Assembly (NCBI GenBank): GCA_027024125.1
Contig: JALVSV010000441.1
Span: forward strand, 1-9,567
Reading direction: 5' to 3'
Source of the DNA: Methylothermaceae bacterium
GTDB lineage: Bacteria > Pseudomonadota > Gammaproteobacteria > Methylococcales > Methylothermaceae
DNA length: 9,567 bases
Part shown: piece after piece, positions 5,123 to 9,567 of the stretch
Layout: every line of letters starts with the position of its first letter
How positions within the stretch are numbered: position 1 is the first letter of the stretch
The notes under the pieces: model-generated
Seen by the model: only the letters and a program-made list of their open reading frames with translations
Told to the model about the DNA's origin: nothing
Database searches by the model: none
Made by a program: the position numbers and the translations under genes

Positions 5123-5158
5123 AAAAGCCCTGCCACAAGGCGGGGCTTTTCTATTTTT
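5123..5158. terminator. Bidirectional intrinsic terminator
   Basis: AAAAGCCCTGCC (5123-5134) pairs with GGCGGGGCTTTT (5139-5150) in a 12-bp stem with one G-T pair and an ACAA loop. It is followed by TTTT and a further T-rich stretch to 5158. The A-run on the left gives a T-run on the - strand, so it can end both the 54-aa gene (+) and the convergent ychF (-), whose stop is 13 bases from the stem. Confidence 0.85.
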
Positions 5159-5162
5159 GACT

Positions 5163-6254
5163 TCAGACATTGAAGCGGAAGTGAACCACGTCGCCTTCCT
5201 GCATCAAGTAGTCCTTGCCTTCCAGTCTCCATTTTCCCGCCTCTTTGGCGCCTGATTCTCCACCATAGCGGATGAAATCCTCATAGGCGATGACTTCGGC
5301 ACGAATGAAACCTTTTTCAAAATCGGTGTGAATGACGCCAGCCGCCTGGGGTGCGGTCGCACCAACTCTGATGGTCCAGGCCCTGACCTCTTTTTCACCT
5401 GCAGTGAAGAAAGTCTGAAGATCGAGTAAGCGGTATGCCGCACGTACGACCCGGTCGAGGCCGGGTTCATCAAGTCCCATTTCCTCGAGAAAGGCGGTTT
5501 TATCCTCTTCCTCCAACAGGGCGATTTCGGCTTCCATGGCAGCACAGACAGACACCACCTGTGCCCCCTCCTCTTGCGCGTACTGCTGTACTCTTTGCAA
5601 CAATGGATTGTCGGAAAACCCGTCTTCGAGCACATTGGCCACATACAGCGTGGGTTTGGCGGTCAAGAGATGGAGCATTTTCAGTCGAGACCTCTCGTCT
5701 TCACCGAGGGTCAGACTGCGGACGGGATTTCCCGCATTCAAATGATTGGCGATCTTTTCCAGCAGGGCCTTTTGTGCCAGTGCCTCTTTGTCTCCAGATT
5801 TGGCATTCTTTTGTGCCCGCTGCAAAGCTTTTTCGACCGTCTCCATGTCTGCCAGCATCAATTCGGTATTGATGATCTCGATATCTCGAACAGGATCGAC
5901 CGAACCTGATACATGGGTGACGTCCTCGTCTTCGAAACACCTCACTACATGGGCGATGGCATCGGTTTCACGAATGTGTCCCAGAAATTGGTTGCCCAGC
6001 CCTTCCCCTTTGGAAGCCCCAGCGACCAGGCCAGCAATATCAACGAATTCGATGGTGGTGGGAAGAGTTTTCTGAGGATTGACGATCTTGGCCAGTTGGT
6101 CGAGCCGGGGATCGGGGACCGGTACCACGCCTACATTGGGGTCGATGGTACAAAAGGGATAATTTTCCGCCGCGATTTCGGCGCGGGTGAGTGCGTTGAA
6201 AAGCGTGGACTTGCCCACGTTGGGCAGCCCGACGATACCACAGTGTAAAGCCAT
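5163..6254 (-). CDS. ychF: Ribosome-associated ATPase YchF (Obg-family, OLA1-like)
   Basis: YchF is a conserved P-loop protein of the Obg group that prefers ATP over GTP, binds ribosomes and acts in translation and oxidative stress responses. The 363-aa product has the usual length. G1 is GLPNVGKST (residues 9-17), G3 is DIAGL (72-76), and the G4 position reads NVLE (207-210), the NxxE form that underlies ATP preference. His93 in FLGHIRETD follows the G3 switch as in the family. Cys35 in NYPFCTID matches the redox-sensitive cysteine reported for E. coli YchF. A coiled-coil hairpin (about 128-195) and a C-terminal TGS domain (about 280-361, starting RAWTIRVG) complete the layout. The common partner pth is not next to it here; manC lies upstream instead. 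No clear Shine-Dalgarno sequence precedes the ATG. Confidence 0.97.
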   Translation of the reverse strand: MALHCGIVGLPNVGKSTLFNALTRAEIAAENYPFCTIDPNVGVVPVPDPRLDQLAKIVNPQKTLPTTIEFVDIAGLVAGASKGEGLGNQFLGHIRETDAIAHVVRCFEDEDVTHVSGSVDPVRDIEIINTELMLADMETVEKALQRAQKNAKSGDKEALAQKALLEKIANHLNAGNPVRSLTLGEDERSRLKMLHLLTAKPTLYVANVLEDGFSDNPLLQRVQQYAQEEGAQVVSVCAAMEAEIALLEEEDKTAFLEEMGLDEPGLDRVVRAAYRLLDLQTFFTAGEKEVRAWTIRVGATAPQAAGVIHTDFEKGFIRAEVIAYEDFIRYGGESGAKEAGKWRLEGKDYLMQEGDVVHFRFNV

Positions 6255-6287
6255 GAATGAATGTTCGTATGATGAAAAAGAAACGTG

Positions 6288-6316
6288 ATTCTACGTGAAT
6301 CCAAGACAAGGACCAA
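6288..6316 (-). promoter_or_regulatory. Candidate promoter for ychF
   Basis: On the - strand TTGGTC (6316-6311) and TAGAAT (6293-6288) are 17 bp apart; the -10 is good and the -35 weak. A near-perfect tandem repeat, ACGTGATTC-t-ACGTGAATC (6283-6301, + strand), overlaps the -10. This suggests ychF can be transcribed apart from manC. Confidence 0.4.
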
Positions 6317-6322
6317 ATTCAA

Positions 6323-7762
6323 TCAGTCAGGTTCCTTGAATCTCAAGATATCGTCCTCACCCAGGTAGGATCCGGACTGGACCTCGATCAGTTCCAGCGG
6401 CATCCTGCCCGGATTTTCCAGACGATGCTTGACACCGACGGGGATATAGGTGGACTGGTTCTCGGTCAGCAGGAAGGTTTCCGAGTCGCCGCGGGTGATT
6501 CTTGCCGTTCCCTTGACCACGATCCAGTGCTCGGCGCGGTGATGATGCAGCTGGGTCACCACATGCGATCCCGGCAGGACCGTCAGGCGATTCACCTGAT
6601 AGCGTTCACCTTTGCTGATCGTCTCAATCGTTCCCCAGGGACGGTGAATCTTCGGGTGATGACGGTACTCATACCGTCCGTTTTCCTTGAGATAGTTCAC
6701 AACCGCCCTGACGTTCTGGGCGCTACCCTTGTGTGCGACCAAGATGGCGTCTGCAGTCTCGGCGATGATCAGGTCTGAAATCCCCAGGGCGGCAACAAAA
6801 CGTTCTTTGGCATAGATCAAGGTGTCTTTGACATCCTGTAAAAAGGTGTCACCGTGGACGATGTTCCCCTGTTCATCGGTATCTTCCACTTCCCACAGGG
6901 CTGGCCACGAACCCAGATCCGACCAGCCGGCATCCAAAGGCAGAACGACCGCAGACTGGCCCTCACCTGCAATCTTCTCCATGACCGCATAATCGATGGA
7001 GTCCGTTGGAGAGCTTTGAAAGGCTTGTTTGTCCAGACGGAAGAAATCGCAGTCCTTAACACCAGCAGTCACCGCTTTACTACAGGGTTCCATGATGTCC
7101 GGCCTCAACCGGCCGATCGCATCCAGCCAGACTTTGGCTCGAAGCACGAAGATTCCGCTGTTCCAGAGATAATTACCTGAGGCCAAATAGGTCTGAGCGG
7201 TTTCAGTATCGGGTTTTTCCACGAAGGCTTCCAATATCCTGGCCTGTCCTTTGAGTGGATCTCCAGCACGCAGATAGCCGAAACCAGTTTCGGGCCGTGT
7301 CGGAACGATTCCAAAGGTGACGATATGACCAAGAGCCGCCAGATGAATGGCCTCGGCGAGGGTGCTGCAAAATGATTCGGCATCCTTGACCACATGGTCG
7401 GAAGGCATCACAGCGAGCACTGGATCATGGCCAGCCTGCATGGCGACCAGGGCGGCACAGGTCAATGCCGGCGCGGTATTCCGGCCTGCGGGTTCTAGCA
7501 CGATGGCATCGGATCGTGTCCCCAGTTCGCGCAACTGCTCTGCCACCAGAAAACGATGGGATTCGTTGCAGATGAACAAAGGCGCCTGGAGCTCGATATC
7601 ATCGGCATAACGTTCCAGCCGCTCGACCCGCAGAACGGTCTGCTGCAACAAACTGTGCTCCCCTCCCAAGGTGAGAAACTGTTTGGGATAGGCCTCACGG
7701 GACAATGGCCACATCCGGGTTCCGGATCCTCCCGACAGAATGACCGGTTTGAATTGAATCAT
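6323..7762 (-). CDS. manC: Mannose-1-phosphate guanylyltransferase / mannose-6-phosphate isomerase (ManC/AlgA type)
   Basis: The enzyme makes GDP-mannose from mannose 1-phosphate and GTP and probably also interconverts fructose 6-phosphate and mannose 6-phosphate. It supplies mannose, fucose or rhamnose sugars for O-antigen or exopolysaccharide. The N-terminal nucleotidyltransferase domain carries GGSGTRMWPLSREAYPKQFL at residues 11-30, the FVEKP motif at 180-184 and NSGIFV at 201-206. The C-terminal cupin domain (about 370-477) carries the metal-site stretch QLHHHRAEHW at 404-413 and HRLENPG at 446-452. At 479 aa it is full length for the fused class II enzyme. The ATG at 7762 has AAGGAAG seven bases upstream. 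It starts 17 bp after the DUF455 gene, so it is probably in that operon. No other polysaccharide gene is visible in the window, which is unusual for manC. Confidence 0.95.
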   Translation of the reverse strand: MIQFKPVILSGGSGTRMWPLSREAYPKQFLTLGGEHSLLQQTVLRVERLERYADDIELQAPLFICNESHRFLVAEQLRELGTRSDAIVLEPAGRNTAPALTCAALVAMQAGHDPVLAVMPSDHVVKDAESFCSTLAEAIHLAALGHIVTFGIVPTRPETGFGYLRAGDPLKGQARILEAFVEKPDTETAQTYLASGNYLWNSGIFVLRAKVWLDAIGRLRPDIMEPCSKAVTAGVKDCDFFRLDKQAFQSSPTDSIDYAVMEKIAGEGQSAVVLPLDAGWSDLGSWPALWEVEDTDEQGNIVHGDTFLQDVKDTLIYAKERFVAALGISDLIIAETADAILVAHKGSAQNVRAVVNYLKENGRYEYRHHPKIHRPWGTIETISKGERYQVNRLTVLPGSHVVTQLHHHRAEHWIVVKGTARITRGDSETFLLTENQSTYIPVGVKHRLENPGRMPLELIEVQSGSYLGEDDILRFKEPD

Positions 7763-7779
7763 ATCGATGCTTCCTTTAT

Positions 7780-8577
7780 TTAGGATGTTTTTTCAAGATG
7801 ATCGATTTCCCAATTTGAAAAGCCAGCCTCCAGACGCAGAGTACGGTTGAAGGGACCTCTGGGAGCTCCCTTCAGGTGGTGATCGAGGAGCTCGAAATAA
7901 GCAGACCCTGGAGACAGGCCTTTTTGAGTGGCAAGTCGGCGAAACCACTTGGAGCCCAGCCTGACATGTCCGACTTCGTCTGCCAAAATCTTGTTCAACA
8001 GTGTTGCACTGGCGGTATCGCCGGCCTTTTCCAAACCTGCAACCATCGCAGGTGTGACATCGAGCCCCCTGGCCTCCATGTGACGCGGCACCAATGCCAT
8101 TCTGTCAAAAACGTCATGTGCCGTCGTTTTTGCTACTTGCCACAAACCATTGTGGACCGGCAATTGCCCATAATCGGCACCTAATTCGTTGAGACGGGAT
8201 CTCAACAGGTTGAAATGGGAAAGCTCTTCAAGCGTGACGGCCAGCCAGTCCTGATAATAGCTGATGGGCATTCCCTGGAACCTGTACAGACTGTCCCAAT
8301 GGAGCATGACAGCGCTGAACTCGATATGGGCGATCGCATGGAGCAATGCGATGCGTCCGCTCAAGGTATTCAATTTTCGCTGTGGCAAATCTCTGGGCTC
8401 GACGAACTGCAAATCGACCGGTAGTCTGACTTTGTCTATGGGTAAAGGTGGACCTGACCTTTCAAAGGTCAGCTGGCCGGCGGTCCGGGCTTGTTCAGCC
8501 CTGTGGGTAAGTTCCAGTTTGGCAGGCCAATCGGGGCTGGTCAGACACTGCTCTGCAAGTTCAAAGACGGAAATCAT
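7780..8577 (-). CDS. DUF455 ferritin-like (predicted di-metal) protein
   Basis: The 265-aa protein matches the DUF455 family (ferritin-like superfamily, related in fold to tRNA hydroxylase MiaE and ribonucleotide reductase R2). The four-helix metal-ligand pattern is intact: Glu86 in HAIAHIE, ExxH at Glu118/His121 in LEELSHF, Glu168 in RHMEARGLD, and ExxH at Glu201/His204 in ADEVGHV. This predicts a di-iron or iron-manganese site in a soluble oxygen- or peroxide-activating protein, but the family's reaction is not established. The C-terminal GAPRGPFNRTLRLEAGFS is a typical family tail. ATG 8577 has GAGG four bases before it. The gene is 26 bp after metZ and 17 bp before manC, so co-transcription is likely, although neither neighbour explains its function. 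Confidence 0.9.
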   Translation of the reverse strand: MISVFELAEQCLTSPDWPAKLELTHRAEQARTAGQLTFERSGPPLPIDKVRLPVDLQFVEPRDLPQRKLNTLSGRIALLHAIAHIEFSAVMLHWDSLYRFQGMPISYYQDWLAVTLEELSHFNLLRSRLNELGADYGQLPVHNGLWQVAKTTAHDVFDRMALVPRHMEARGLDVTPAMVAGLEKAGDTASATLLNKILADEVGHVRLGSKWFRRLATQKGLSPGSAYFELLDHHLKGAPRGPFNRTLRLEAGFSNWEIDHLEKTS

Positions 8578-8603
8578 TCCACCTCAGATCCGGATGGGCT
8601 GAT

Positions 8604-9567
8604 TCATGCTCTCAATCCCCTTTCCAGATCTCTGATGATGTCTTCGATGTTTTCGACTCCAACCGAGATTCGGATCAAGCCATCCTCGATGCCGGCCAGT
8701 TTGCGTTCATCAGCAGAAAGGCGGCCGTGAGTCGTGGTTGCCGGATGAGTGATGGTGGTCTTCACATCTCCAAGATTGGCCGTGATCGATAGCATTTGGG
8801 TGCTATCGATCAGCCTCCAGGCAGCCCGTTGACCTCCTTCGACCACAAAACTGACGATCCCCCCTGCTCCGCTCTGTTGCCTGGTGGCGAGATCGTATTG
8901 CGGATGGGAAGGCAATCCGGGATAGAACACCCGTCTGATCTGTGGTTGCGACTCGAGCCATCGAGCCAGCCTGAGCGCATTGTCGCAATGGGCCTGCATC
9001 CTCAGGGCCAGGGTTTCCAGCCCGGTCAGAAATACCCAGGCATTGAAGGGACTCATGCTGGCGCCGCCGGTACGTAGAAAGGGGTAGATCTCCTGCTCCA
9101 GGAGCGCTTCCTTGCCTATGATGGCTCCGCCGACACAACGTCCCTGCCCATCCAGATATTTGGTGGCTGAATGAACGACGATGTCAGCTCCCAATGCGAA
9201 AGGTTTCTGTAACGCCGGGGTACAAAACACGTTGTCCACGACCAGCAATGCCCCCGCGTCATGGGCCAGTCCGGCCAGTGCCTGGATATCGGCGACTTCG
9301 GTCAATGGATTGGAAGGGGTTTCAAGGAACAACAGACGGGTCGAGGGGCGGATGGCTCCCTGCCAGGCATCCAGATCCGTGAGCTGGACGAAATCGGTCT
9401 CGACCCCGAACTTGGCCATAAAATTTTTCAGCAACAATATCGTGTTGCCAAACACCGAGCGCGAACAGACCACATGATCACCGCTCTCGAGTAGCCCCAT
9501 GCACAGGGTCATGATGGCAGCCATCCCCGAAGCGGTGGCGATGCATCTCTCTCCTCCTTCCATCAGA
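8604..9567 (-). CDS. metZ: O-succinylhomoserine sulfhydrylase, N-terminus beyond window
   Basis: This is a PLP enzyme of the Cys/Met metabolism family that would make homocysteine from O-succinylhomoserine and sulfide. The window holds about 320 residues; the usual length is near 390-400, so about 70-80 N-terminal residues lie past the right edge. The visible start EGGERCIATASGMAA is the internal family motif, so the ATG at 9563 is not the real start. The PLP-binding lysine is in VVHSATKYLDGQG (Lys is about the 135th visible residue), with DNVFCTP before it and the C-terminal TTTHGRLSADERKLAGI and LIRISVGVEN blocks after it. SRSVFGNTILLLKNFMAKFG points to MetZ rather than cystathionine gamma-synthase or MetY. 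It heads a close - strand series with the DUF455 gene. The start and its promoter are not visible. Confidence 0.92.
   Translation of the reverse strand, partial: LMEGGERCIATASGMAAIMTLCMGLLESGDHVVCSRSVFGNTILLLKNFMAKFGVETDFVQLTDLDAWQGAIRPSTRLLFLETPSNPLTEVADIQALAGLAHDAGALLVVDNVFCTPALQKPFALGADIVVHSATKYLDGQGRCVGGAIIGKEALLEQEIYPFLRTGGASMSPFNAWVFLTGLETLALRMQAHCDNALRLARWLESQPQIRRVFYPGLPSHPQYDLATRQQSGAGGIVSFVVEGGQRAAWRLIDSTQMLSITANLGDVKTTITHPATTTHGRLSADERKLAGIEDGLIRISVGVENIEDIIRDLERGLRA

Overview
The window looks like chromosomal DNA of a gammaproteobacterium with moderate GC content. The evidence is a YadG/YadH-type ABC exporter, an FNR-type regulator with the enteric-style cysteine spacing, YchF, a MetZ-type sulfhydrylase (the methionine route of Pseudomonas/Chromatiales-like lineages, not that of E. 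coli), a fused ManC/AlgA enzyme and a distant Tus homologue. The genus cannot be named from this sequence. There is no rRNA, tRNA, CRISPR array, insertion sequence or phage gene, and no gene-free stretch longer than about 230 bases.

Left part (1-2569): a two-gene ABC-2 exporter operon (ATPase then permease, + strand) runs tail to tail into an fnr-like gene (- strand). Centre (2570-3619): a divergent 114-bp region separates fnr from a + strand gene whose product I recognise as a member of the Tus (replication terminus-binding) family. Short Ter-like sequences lie over its putative promoter and, inverted, just behind its stop. Next (3620-5162): a solitary thiO-like FAD oxidase (- strand) diverges from an unannotated 54-codon gene (+ strand). 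This small gene encodes a single-span membrane protein and has its own promoter, a hairpin-rich leader, a good Shine-Dalgarno sequence and a bidirectional terminator. Right part (5163-9567): a - strand series reads, in transcription order, metZ (5' end beyond the window), a DUF455 ferritin-like protein, manC/algA and ychF. The first three are closely packed (26 and 17 bp gaps). ychF follows after 68 bp and may have its own promoter.

Most of the content is ordinary housekeeping. The part worth attention is the fnr/tus locus. It has a Tus-family protein that, in my from-memory alignment, keeps the family scaffold but lacks several residues of the E. coli fork-lock. It also has candidate Ter-like sites and an FNR paralogue whose recognition helix has Ala where the family has the DNA-contacting Glu. 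The isolated 54-aa membrane protein gene is the second item. All family assignments come from reading the sequence; no database search was run.
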